A stretch of 57,496 nt of DNA from Zygnema circumcarinatum (Eukaryota; Streptophyta; Zygnematophyceae; Zygnematales; Zygnemataceae). Both the position numbers and the translations under genes were made by a program. Below the pieces are notes generated by a model. The model was not told where the DNA came from. It did not search any database and saw only the letters and a list, made by a program, of their open reading frames with translations. Location of the stretch: the NCBI GenBank assembly GCA_037447605.1, contig CM074818.1, forward strand, positions 631,338 to 688,833, in the 5' to 3' direction. Shown here piece after piece: positions 21,410 to 33,400 of this stretch (position 1 is the first letter of the stretch; each line of letters opens with the position of its first letter).

Positions 21410-24400
21410 GAGAGAGAAAGAGAGAGAGAGGGAGAGAAGGAGTGAAAGAGAGAGGAAGAGAAAGAGAGGTGGCGGAGAGGAGGGAGAGCACTCTCACCAA
21501 CAACTGCAAGACATTGACCTTCACAATGCCCGCAAGCTCATCAAGGAACAGATTGATTCTCGGAGCAAAGGAGATAATATCGCTCTGAACTCCAAAAATC
21601 ACAATCATGGGAAGTGTGCATCGGCACGATAGATCGGCATCGCTTGTTTGGGGAGGGAGCAGATAGCCCGCAGCGCAGGGAGGGCAGGCTGAGAGAGGTG
21701 ACACATAGAAGGAGAGAGAAAATTAGAGTCTCTCCCTTGTCTACTGACTATCCCTCTCCCTCTCCTTTTCTCTCGTTCTCCCTCAGTCCCTCTCCCCCCC
21801 TCTCCCCCCCTCTCCCCCTCTCTCTTCCATCCGCATAAAATTGTCTCTTGCTCACGAGCTTGACCCACCCTCCTCCCTCACCTTCACTCCTCCCCGTCCC
21901 CACCCACTCCCTCTTCATCTACCTCTCCCTCTACCCTTTATCCTATTTCTCCCTTCTCCTAAATGGTTGGATGCTTGGCAGTGAGTTTGACTTACATCGG
22001 GAGTCAGGCGGAGGAGGGGGGAGGGCGAGTATAGGGGGAGCGAAGGTAGGGGGGGGGGGAGGGGGAGAGGGAGAGAGAGGAGAAGGAACTCCTGGAATTG
22101 TAAAACCAGGGGGAGAGAAGATAGGGCCAGGTATTGGAGGAGCGATGGGTCCCGAAGGAGGAGCGGGAGGAGTGGGAGGAGTGGGAGGAGACGATGACTG
22201 TGGGGGAGTGGGAGAGGAAGAGGGAGAGGGACGAGGAGAAGGAGGGCTCTCTTCAGGGTTGGTTCCATCAGGGGGAGAGGGAGAGGTATTTGATTGAGGG
22301 GGAAAAGGTGGAGCAGGGAAAAAAGAGGGAGAGGGCTCTCCTGAAGGGGAAGATGGTTGATTTGGGGAGTTTCCAGGAGTACTTGGGCTTGAGGGCGGTT
22401 CACTATTGGAGGAGGGAGAGGGGGTAGAGGGAGAAGTGGGAGTGGTAGAGGGAGATCCTGGTGAGGTAGGAGAAGGAGGTGAAGGAGGAGAGGAAGGAGA
22501 AGGAGAGGAAGGAGACGAGGGAGAGGAAGGAGAAGGAGGTGAGGAAGGTGAAGGAGGTGAAGAAGGAGAGGAAGGAGAAGAAGGCGAGGAAGGAGAAGAG
22601 GGAGAGGAAGGAGAAGGAGGTGAGGAAGGTGAAGGAGGTGAAGGAGGAGAGGAAGGAGAAGAAGGAGAGGAAGGAGAAGAAGGAGAGGAAGGAGAAGAGG
22701 GAGAGGAAGGAGAAGGAGACGAAGGAGAAGAGGGAGAGGAAGGAAAAGGAGACGAAGGAGAAAAAGGAGAAGAAGGAGAGGAAGGAGAAGAGGGAGTGGA
22801 AGGAGAAGGAGAGGAAGGAGAAGTAGGAGAGGAAGGAGAAGACGGAGAGGAAGGAGGAGAAGGAGAAGAAGGAGAAGAAGGAGAAGAAGGTGGAGTTGCT
22901 CCAACGGGAGAGGGAGGAGAGTCATCTGTGGGAGAGCTGGGCGGGAGAGTCGGAGACGAGGACGAAGGAGGCAGAAATGGAAATATGGGAGTGGTAGGAA
23001 CACTTGGAGGTACAGCCGGCTCGCTGGGTGGGAGGAGTGGAGGAGAGAAAGGGCCCGGAGCGGGAGGGCCATCTGTGGGAGGGGCAGAAGGAGAGTTAGG
23101 GCCAGGACGAGATGGTGGGAGAGGAAATAGGGGTGGAGTGTACGGAGAGACTTCAGGAGAGGGGTTGGTAGGTGAAGGAGTGGAAGAGGTGGTGGGAGGT
23201 TTGGTGGGAGGAGTGGTGGGAGAGGTGGGAGAGGTGGGAGAGGTGGTGGGAGGAGTGGTGGGAGGAGTGGTGGGAAAGGTGGTGGGAGGAGTGGTGGGAG
23301 AGGTGGTGGGAGGAGTGGTGGGAGAGGTGGTGGGAGTGGTGGGAGGAGTGGTGGGAGAGGTGGTGGTGGGAGAGGTGGAGGTGGTGGGAGGGGTGGTGGG
23401 AGGAGTGGTGGGGGAGGTGGTGGTGGGAGGGGTGGTGGGAGGAGTGGTGGGAGATGTGGTGGGAGGAGTGGTGGGAGGAGTGGTGGGAGAAGTGGTGGGC
23501 GGAGTGGTGGGAGAGCTGGTGGGAGGAGTGGTGGGAGAGAGGTGGTGGGAGGGGTGGTGGGAGGAGTGGTGGGAGAGGTGGTGGGAGGAGTGGTGGGAGA
23601 GGTGGTGGGGGTGGTGGTGGAGGAGGTGGTGGGAGGGGTGGTGGGTGGTGGGAGGAGTGGTGGGAGAGGTGGTGGGAGGAGTGGTGGGAGAGGTGGTGGG
23701 AGAGGTGGTGGGAGAGGTGGTGGGAGAGGTGGTGGGAGGGGTGGTGGGAGGGGTGGTGGGAGGAGTGGTGGGAGAGGTGGTGGGATAAGTTGTGGGAGTG
23801 GTGGGAGAGGCGGGGGGGACTGAGGATGGTGGAGAGAAAAAGGGTTTCGGAGGGGCTGGTTCTGCGATGAAGTGATAAAATTATGAGCAAGCACAAAAGT
23901 AAAGAGTAGCTCAAAATCAGCGATTTTTGGTTCTCAAAATTGAAGGGCTTATTATCGTCAGCTCGTCTCCCTCTTTGATTTAATCTCATATTTAGTGTGA
24001 CGGAAAATTCGTCAACCGGCGGGGTTTCTATGGGATGATTTGAATAATTTTCCAACTTCGTATTGGTCAAGAGATATAAAGAGCAATATTGGAATGTGTA
24101 TGTGTATTAATAAGTTAGTAATAATAGAAAACAATTGCACAAGAGGTAGGCTTTGCTTCGCAATCTTTTTCAAACTGTAAAATTTCGTAGCTGGCCCTTT
24201 GACCTACAAATCACATGCAGTTTTCATCCACAAAAAGGTAATCTACCAAAAAATGGCACACAGAGAAAGAGAGAGAGAGAGAGAGAGATTATTTATAAAG
24301 AGCGAGAGAGAGGGGGAGAGAGAGAGAGAGAGGGGGAGCGAGAGAGTGGGAGCGGGATAGAGCGGGAGAGACTGAGAGAGGAGGAGAGGAGAAGCCTTTA

Positions 24401-27400
24401 CCTGGTGGGAGGTTCGGGGAGGCAGGCGGTAGAGGAAACTGCACAACACAAAACACTTCCTTAGGTCAGTTCCGTTACCGCCACACTCTGCAAATTTTCA
24501 TTTTAATACCCAAAGAAACATGAGGAGGTTTCTCTGCATCCATCCTTTGAATAATATTGAAACACACACTATATGCTAGAACTTCAGTCAAGAAAAAAGG
24601 TCTGAATCAACTGATTAATGACTAAGCATCACTAGAATAATTGAATTGACTCCGCGGAGTGATGCAATGATAGATAGATTTCGGAGGATATGTTCCCTCT
24701 ACTCTCTCCCTTCTCCCACACCCTCTCCCTCACCTGCCTTTTTTCTTGCTCAGTTTTGGAGAACCAAACATACTGTAAACTGGAAAATCCTGAAGAAATT
24801 ATATTGGAACTTTCAATCATTCTGCGAGTTATGTATGTACATATACATATATCAGGTGATTAAAAATGTAAGTTGATATAAATATTAAAACCACAGTAAG
24901 AAAACCTCAAACTATTACCCCTACCTCAAAAATGCACATGCTTTTCATGGGATTACCAGAAGGGATGTTCCTTAGTTGAATAGATTTTTGACAAAAATAT
25001 GTACCAAACCAACCAATATGTAACGAATTTTGATTTCTGGAAGCTTTAAAAATATGAGGAAAACAAAAAATAACCAGAGGGTTTCTACATAATGATGTTT
25101 AAGACTGAGGCAGACGATTCAGAGTTAAACATAATAGTGTAGCCAATAGGGGATGTCAGTCAAGGGATGTGAGGAGAGGGAGGGGGAGTTGAGGGAAAAT
25201 GGAGGGAGGAGAGAGAAGAAGAGGAGAGGAGAAAGAGAGGGGAGATAGGAGAGAGGAACGAGGAGAGAGGAGAGGCGAGAGGAGAGACGACAGACGAGAC
25301 GAGAGGAGAGGAAGGGCGAGAGGAGAGAAAAGAGAAGAGAGAAGAGAGGAAAGAAGAGAGGAGAGAGGAGAGAGGAGAGGGGAGAGGAGAGAGGAGAGAG
25401 GAGAGAGGCGAGAGGAGAGGAGCGAGGAGAAAGGAGAGCGGAGAGAGGAGAGCGGAGAGAGGAGAGGAGAGGGGGAGAATGGCGAGGGTCCCGAAGGAGG
25501 GCGGATATGAGAGGACAAAGGACTAATGAGGAGACTCATACTTCAGAGTCTTGCTTACATCAGGTGGAGGCTGAAAATGTGAAGGAGTAGGGGGGAAAAG
25601 GCTGTGGTATGGTGAAGGTGTGATTGTAGGAGAGGGAGGTGTGATGGTGGGAGAGGGAGGTCTAATGGTGGGAGAGAGAGGTGTGATGGTGGGAGTGGGT
25701 ATTATGGTGGGAGAGGGAGGTTTAATTGTGGGAGAGGGAGGTGTAATGGTGGAAGAGGGTGTGATGGTAGGAGAGGGAGGTCTAATCGTGGGGAAGGGAG
25801 GCGTGATGGTAGGAGAGGGTGTGATGGTGGGTGAGGAGGGAGAGGATGTTCTTCCATGACGTGAAGGTTGGGAAGCCCTTGTGAAGGAGGGAGAGCTCCT
25901 TTGAGGAAAGAGATGGGGAGAAGATTCGCTGGGAGATAGTGGTGCAAACATGGGAGAAAGGGGCGAGGGAGAGGGAGAGGGAGGGAGAGTTCTGCCATGT
26001 AAGGGAGGGAGGGAGCTTGTGTATGCGGGAGAGGACGTTCTCCCACTCGAAGGGAGAGGGGGATGAAGTTGTAAATGTGGAGATCTTGTTATGGGGGGTG
26101 GAGGTCGGGGGAAAGGAGAGGTCCTGCTTAAGGAAGGAGAGGATGGAGGAGAAAGGAAGGAGGAGCTGCCTACAGGTAGAGGGGGAATGCCAGAAAAAAG
26201 GGAGGGTGATGTTTTGGGGGTGCCCCTATGAGGGAGTGAAGGCGAGGAAAAGAGGGAGTGCTTGTGCGAGGGAGGTGAGAAGTGTGAAGGAGAGTGGGAG
26301 AACTCTCCTAAGGGATAAGACGGGGAAATGGGAGGGGGAGGCTTTTGATACTGTATGGAGGGAGTGCTCCTAGTAGGGGGTGGATCTGGGGGAGGGAGAG
26401 AGTGAGGGAGAGAGTGCTTATCGAAGGGAGGTGAAGGGAGGGGTGAAGGCTGGGAAAAGACTCCTGAAATAGGAGGCAGGGACAAGGAAGTCGTAATGGG
26501 AGAAGATGGTTCTAAGCTTCGAATGAAGGGTGGAGAGTTCGTAAGGGAGGGAAAGAGTTTAGTAGGGGGAGTGAGAGAGTGTTTGTAATAAGGAGAAGAG
26601 GGAGAGGGAGGGGGAGAAGGCATTTTTGAGAGATGAGGAGGATAATTGTAGGGAGCGGTAGGTGGTTGGGTGTAATACAGGAAGGAAGGCGACCCTTCAC
26701 CTCGGAGTGCGAGGGTGGGAGGGAGATGTTTATAAGGGATAGTTGAAGATGGTGGGGGGAGTAAAGTGCTGGCTAAGGGTGAGAGAGGGGTCGGAGGAGC
26801 AGATGTCTCTCTGCGGGAGGGAGAATGGTGGGAATACGGAAGCGGAGATTGATCTATTGTTTGAGGAAAGAATCGGGGAGAATTTGGTGATGATTCTCTC
26901 CCAGAAGGAGGTGAAAATTTCTGAGAAATAAGAGTAGGAGTTCTTCCGTGCGAGGGAGAGCTCCGATAAGGAGGAGGAGGAGAAGGAGGAGGTTGTTCCT
27001 TAAGGGAGGGAGAGGAAGGAGGTGAAGGTGGAGGAATATAGGGGCCTCTGGGAGGGAGGACGGAATCAGAGGAGCGAGAGGGTGGACTCACCTGTGAGAG
27101 AGGTGGGGCTTTCGAAGGGAATGCTAGAGGGGTCCGAAAAGGAAAGGGTGGAGTTGGGGTGGAAGAAGGAGGGAGAGGATCAGAGAGAGGGAGAAGAGGA
27201 AGGGAGGGTGATGATGGGCTATGGAGGAGCGATGGTGAAAGTCTGCGAGGTGGGGTTGGACGGGGGGATGCAAGTGTGCTTGGTAAAGGCGGGCGATGTG
27301 TGGGAGAGGGGGAGGGAGAGGGAGGGAGATCTGCTTTATAAGGAGGAGGTGGAGGGAGAGATGATGTAGGAGGCGCCATACCATACGTGGGTGAGGGCTC

Positions 27401-30400
27401 CGATCTCAGGGGTGGAGGGAGGGAGGAAGGAGTGGCTGTGGGTGGAAATGGAGGGAGAGATACAGTTGTAGGTGAGGGTGTAGAGGGAGGCGAGGAGAGG
27501 GAAGGAGAGATGAGAAAAGGAGATAAAATGGGGGAGGCTGAAATTCCAGGTGTAGAAGGTGAACCTAAAGGTGCAGTCTTACGAGGCGAAGGGGGTTGAA
27601 AGGGAAGGGTTTTAACAGGAGGTGAAATCAGGGGGGGCGATGGGAGAGAGAGAGACGACGGGAGAGAATTAGTGGGGGAGAGAGGGGGAGAGATATCAAT
27701 GCCAGGTGGAGTGGCTGTGGGTGGAAATGGAGGGAGAGATACAGCTGTACGAGAGGGTGTAGAGGAAGGCGAGGAGAGGGAGGGAGAGATGAGAAAAGGA
27801 GATAGATTGGGGGAGGCTGAAATTCCAGGTGTAGAAGGTGAACCTAAAGGTGCAGTCTTACGAGGCGAAGGGGGTTGAAAGGGAAGGGTTTTAACAGGAG
27901 GTGAAATCAGGGGGGGCGATGGGAGAGAGAGAGGCGACGGGAGAGAATTAGTGGGGGAGAGAGGGGGAGAGATATCAATGCCAGGTGGAGTGGCTGTGGG
28001 TGGAAATGGAGGGAGAGATACAGCTGTAGGAGAGGGTGTAGAGGAAGGCGAGGAGAGGGAGGGAGAGATGGGAAAAGGAGATAGAATGGGGGAGGCTGAA
28101 ATTCCAGGTGTAGAAGGTGAACCTAAAGGTGCAGTTTTACGAGGCGAAGGGGGTTGAAAGGGAAGGGTTTTAGCAGGAGGTGAAATCAGGGGGGGCGATG
28201 GGAGAGAGAGAGACGACGGGAGAGAATTAGTGGGGGAGAGAGGGGGAGAGATATCAATGCCAGGTGGAGTGGCTGTGGGTGGAAATGGAGGGAGAGATAC
28301 AGCTGTAGGAGAGGGTGTAGAGGAAGGCGAGGAGAGGGAGGGAGAGATGGGAAAAGGAGATAGAATGGGGGAGGCTGAAATTCCAGGTGTAGAAGGTGAA
28401 CCTAAAGGTGCAGTCTTACGAGGCGAAGGGGGTTGAAAGGGAAGGGTTTTAACAGGAGGTGAAATCAGGGGGGGCGATGGGAGAGAGAGAGACGATGGGA
28501 GAGAATTAGTGGGGGAGAGCGGGGGAGAGATATCAATGCCAGGTGGAGGAGTGGAGCTAGGTCTTCGAACAATGGGTGGGAGAGGTTGACGGGGTAAAGC
28601 AGAGTTAGATGGAGGGGGACGAGAATTAGAGGAAGGGAAAGGAAGTGTGGGAGAGATATTAATTCCAGGTGAAGGAGGGGTAGAGATAGGGATTCCACTG
28701 AAAGGTGAGAGAAGTGGAGGGAATAAAGCGGAGTTAGATGACGGAGGAGGATCAGAGTTAGTGAGAGAGGAAGGAGGAGGAACTACCCTAATACCAGGTG
28801 AAGGCGGCGCAAAGCTAGTGCTTTTAGCACTAGGTGGGGTAGGTGGAGGAAATGCATTAGAGGCAGATGAAGGGAAAGGATTAGAGGGAGAGGGAGAGGG
28901 AGATGGAAATACATTTGTACCAGGTGAAGCTGGAGACGCAATCATACCAGGTGGAGGTGGAGCGAAGTGGGGAGTTTTAGGAGCGGAAGGGAGCGGAGTG
29001 GTAGGAGAGGTGGGTGATGCACTGAAGGGAGGGAGAGGGATGGCATAAGGTGGGGATGGGGGTGGGAACTTGAAAGGAATGGGAGACGGAGGGCTTTCAA
29101 GGGAGGGAGCAGATGGTTCTGAGGGGCGAGTAGATGGAGGTGGAGGAGAGAGAAGCAAGAGGGAGGAAGGCGGGGGACTGTGGAGAGGGGGAGAGGGTGT
29201 CTGTGAATGGGAAACAGATGGAGGGAGAGTATGAAGGGGGGAGGGTGATGGAGGCGAAGATTGGGCTAGTGGAGGTGAAACCTGGAGTGGGGGCTCCTGG
29301 GGAGGAGGTTCCTTGCCTTGAATTGGCGGTGAGGGAAAGGGCAGGGGAGAGGGCCTGGGAGAGAGGGAGGGAGATAGCGCGGGAGAGGGCGGGGGAGAGA
29401 GGGCGGGGGAGAGAGCAGAGGGAGAGAGAGGGCGAGAGGGGAGGGGGAGAGAGCGGGGAAGAGAGAGAGGGAGCGGGCAGGGGAGAGTGCGGGAGAGGGA
29501 GCGAGGGGGAGGGCGGGGGAGAGTGCGAGGGAGAGAGCGAGGGAGAGGGCGGGGGAGAGTGCAAGGGAGAGAGAGGGAGAGAGGGGAGGGGAGAGAGCGG
29601 GGGAGAGAGCGGGGAAGAGAGAGAGGGAGAGGGCAGGGGAGAGTGCGGGAGAGGGAGCGAAGGGGAGGGCGGGGGAGAGTGCGGGGGAGAGAGCGAGGGA
29701 AAGAGCGAGGGAGAGAGCGAGGGAGAGGGCGGGGAGAGTGCAAGGGAGAGAGGGCGAGAGGGGAGGGGAGAGGGCGGGGAGAGTGCGAGGGAGAGAGCGA
29801 GGGAGAGGGCGGGGGAGAGTGCGAGGGAGAGAGAGAGGGAGAGGGCGGGGGAGAGGGCGGGGAGCGGGGGAGAGAGCGGGGGAGAGAGAGAGGGAGAGGG
29901 CAGGGGAGAGTGCGGGAGAGGGAGCGAAGGGGAGGGCGGGGGAGAGTGCGAGGGAGAGAATGAGGGAGAGGGCAGGGGAGAGTGCGGGAGAGGGAGCGAG
30001 GGGGAGGGCGGGGGAGAGTGCGAGGGAGAGAGCGAGGGAGAGCGCGTGGGAGAGAGCGAGGGAGAGAGTGAGGGAGAGGGCGGGGGAGAGTGCAAGGGAG
30101 AGAGAGGGCGAGAGGGGAGGGGAGAGGGCGGGGGGGAGAGAGAGGGAGAGGGCAGGGGAGAGTGCGGGAGAGGGAGCGAGGGGGAGGGCGGGGGAGAGTG
30201 CGAGGGAGAGAGCGAGGGAGAGAGCGTAGGAGAAGGGGGGGGAGTGTGCGAGGGAGAGACCGAGGGAGATGGGTGGGGTACATTCGGAGACGGTGAGAGA
30301 GGGAGAGGGGGTGGCGGCGGTGAGAGTGGCGGACTTACATCAGGCGGAATTGAAGGCTGTTGGAGAGGGCCTGGTGCTGCAAAGGGAGGAGGGAGAACCT

Positions 30401-33400
30401 GAGAGAAGAAAGAGTTTAACAAACCAAAGTGAGAGGGGTTTGCAGTAGTCCTCACGCAAATTTATCTATGAATAAACTGGTGTAATCAGCAGATTCGAGA
30501 TCTTTATTATTCAGACTATTGTTTTGCCCTGGATAACAAGTAGCCACGTAATTGAGTAGAAAAAAAAATCAGCGGGGCCAGCTCAAAGAGTATGTTTTCG
30601 TGCAATTTTACAGAATCGACATATGGATAGACAACGTCCCAACGTCTATCTCCCTTGCCTTAATTTTGAGAATTCGCAGTCAGAGTTACCAAAGAATTGC
30701 AAGGTCTAGAGGAAAACAAGAAACCTAACAACACGCATCATCATTCTCATAGCCCAATAAGATCGAAAGGATCCTCCTTGTCACAAGAGCCCATGGAATG
30801 ATAGTGATGATAGATATCATGATATTGATAGATACGAATGGCCTCTGAAAAAAGATGATGATGATGATGTAACAAGTAAAAGATTCAAATGGTACACGAG
30901 AGGATAGACCCATGAACGTGCAAAAGAATGAGCCGAGATGATGTGACAGAGATCGGACTCATAAGTTGTTTCAAAAGACAGACAACATGGCAACGCCAAA
31001 GTTTAAGCCCAAATGGTTCGACTGCAGGTGACAATGATTGCAGTTACATCAATACATGCAGAATGTGCACTTACTCTTCAATACATTGTGTGGATCATAA
31101 CATGACATGAATGGATGTATGCATGTCCTTACATACACGGTTTCAAGAATTTGCACATTTAAAAAAAAAGAAAAAAAAAAATTTGGACAAAAAGAATCGT
31201 GGGACAATAAACGAGCCTAATTAAAGTTCTTGAAACCACAGTCAGAATGCCTTAAGGTTCGTAACGAAAACGTCAAGTTTCAAATTCAACGGGTAAAGAA
31301 CAAGCATGAACAGCAAAGTAACTGACAACACAAAGAAAGACAAATACCTGCTGGGGCGGTTCCTTAGGGGGGGGGGCCAACAGTGGTATGAATGGAGGGG
31401 AAGGAGATGGAGAGAGTGATAATGGAGGTGACAATGGAGGTGATAATGGAGGTGTGGATGGGAGAGGTTTATCAACATGCAGTGGTGGAGGATTGAAATC
31501 GACAGGTGTGCCCATGTTTGGGGTGGGGAAAGGAGAGGAGTTGGGAGGAGAGATTGATTGAAGTGGAGGAGAAGGCGGTGACAATGGAGGTAGTTCGATG
31601 GATGGAATTGAAATTGGAGGTGGTTTGATGGATGGAATTGAAATTGGAGGTAGTTTGATGGATGGAATTGAAATTGGAGGTGGGGAGATGGATGGAATTG
31701 AAATTGGAGGTGGGGAGATGGATGGAATTGCAATTGGAGGTGGGGAGATGGATGGAATTGAAATTGGAGGTGGGGAGATGGATGGAATTGCAATTGGAGG
31801 TGGTTTGATGGATGGAATTGAAATTGGAGGTAGTTTGATGGATGGAATTGAAATTGGAGGTGGGGAGATGGATGGAATTGAAATTGGAGGTGGGGAGATG
31901 GATGGAATTGCAATTGGAGGTGGGGAGATGGATGGAATTGAAATTGGAGGTGGGGAGATGGATGGAATTGCAATTGGAGGTGGGGAGATGGATGGAATTG
32001 AAATTGGAGGTGGGGAGATGGATGGACCTGAAGGACTTGGGATCCTTGATGGTGGTAGTGGGGACTCAGGCGTGTGTGGGAGGGGAGGTGGGCTTAGTGG
32101 GAAAGGAGAAGGCGCTAGTGAAGGAGGTAGGGGTAGTGGTAGTGGAAGCTGAGGCGAATGAGGAGGTGGACTTACTTGGCGCGGAGCAGGTGGAGGTAGT
32201 GATGAACCAGGAGACGGTGATGGGCTGGTATGTGGACCAGATGGAGGATGGAATGGCGGAGAAAGGAGTGGGAGTGGGTGTGGGAGTGAAGGTGAAGGTG
32301 AAGGTGAAAGTGAAGGTGAAGGTGAAGGTGAAGATGGAGCGGGTGGAGGTAGGTGAGGTGGGAGTGAATTGTGGGGTGGTGATGGGCGTATGAAAGATGG
32401 AGGGGGGACTTCAATGGGTGGGAGAAAACGCGGAGGAGGATTACCAGAAGGGGGGGGTGAAATTGATGCAGGTATGGGGGCGGAGGGCGGAGGGAGTAGG
32501 TGTGGTAGTGGACTTACATTAGGAGCGGGAGGAGGGCGAACCCGCGGAAGTGGAGGTGGGGTCGGTATTGAAGGAACAGCCGGAGGAGGCCCAACTCCTT
32601 GTTGAGGAGGAGGAGCAGAATTAGGGGACGGAGAGGGAGGAGGGGCTGTGGGACGGACATAAGGGGGGGAAGAGAGAGGGCTATTTTTGGTTGGTGGTGG
32701 TATGTGGGTGAATGAAGGAGGAATAAATGGGGGAGAAATCGGTGGGAGAACGGAAATTGGAGGTGGAGCCACTTGAACAGGTGGAGAGCGTAGGAGAGGG
32801 GAGGGTGGAGAAGGAAATATCGAGCTAGGAGATGGTGCAGGGGAGGACAGTGGAGGAGAGAGTGGGGGCGACAAGGGAGGACTTGAAGACAGCGGAACGG
32901 GGAAGGGTGGAGAGAGAGAGGGTAGCGGCGGAGAGAGTGGGGGAGATGGGGAAATGGGGGAAGGAGAGAGAGGGGGTGGAAAGTTTGAAGGTGTAGGAAT
33001 TATTGGTGGAGGCCTGAATTCTGAAGGTAAAGGAGGAGGTAGGAAGGGCAAAAACGGTGGGAGCATTGAAGGTGAAGGGGACTCCCCAGGTGGGGGAGAG
33101 GGAGGAGCTTCAGCCGGAGAGGGAGATGGTGCTACTGCTGGAGGTGAAGGTCTAATCAAAGGAGGAGGAAAAGAAAATGGAGTGGGAGAGGATGAGGGTC
33201 CTGGAATGGGCTGCGTAGATTGAGGAGGGGGAGGAGGGAGAGAGGGATTTGGACCTCCAGCAGGAGAGGGAGCTTCAGAACCTGATGGAGGTGGAAAGCT
33301 GGAAGGGGAATCAGCGGGAGAGAGAGGAGGAAGCTGTGTTGGTGAGGCGGGAGGTAGAGGAGGGGATAAGGGACTTTCTGATGGGTAGGACGCAGGAGGG

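Noticed and set aside
22406-23788. Plus-strand 460-codon frame (EEGEEGEGG and VVGGVVGE repeats)
   Set aside because: Antisense of the third stalk exon, low complexity only.
27432-28547. CRISPR-like array
   Set aside because: Units are 279 bp, contiguous, coding and without unique spacers.
29134-30402. Plus-strand 422-codon Glu/Gly/Arg frame and the opposite Pro/Ser frame
   Set aside because: GAGGGAGAG low-complexity DNA in a probable intron; no domain and no splice support.
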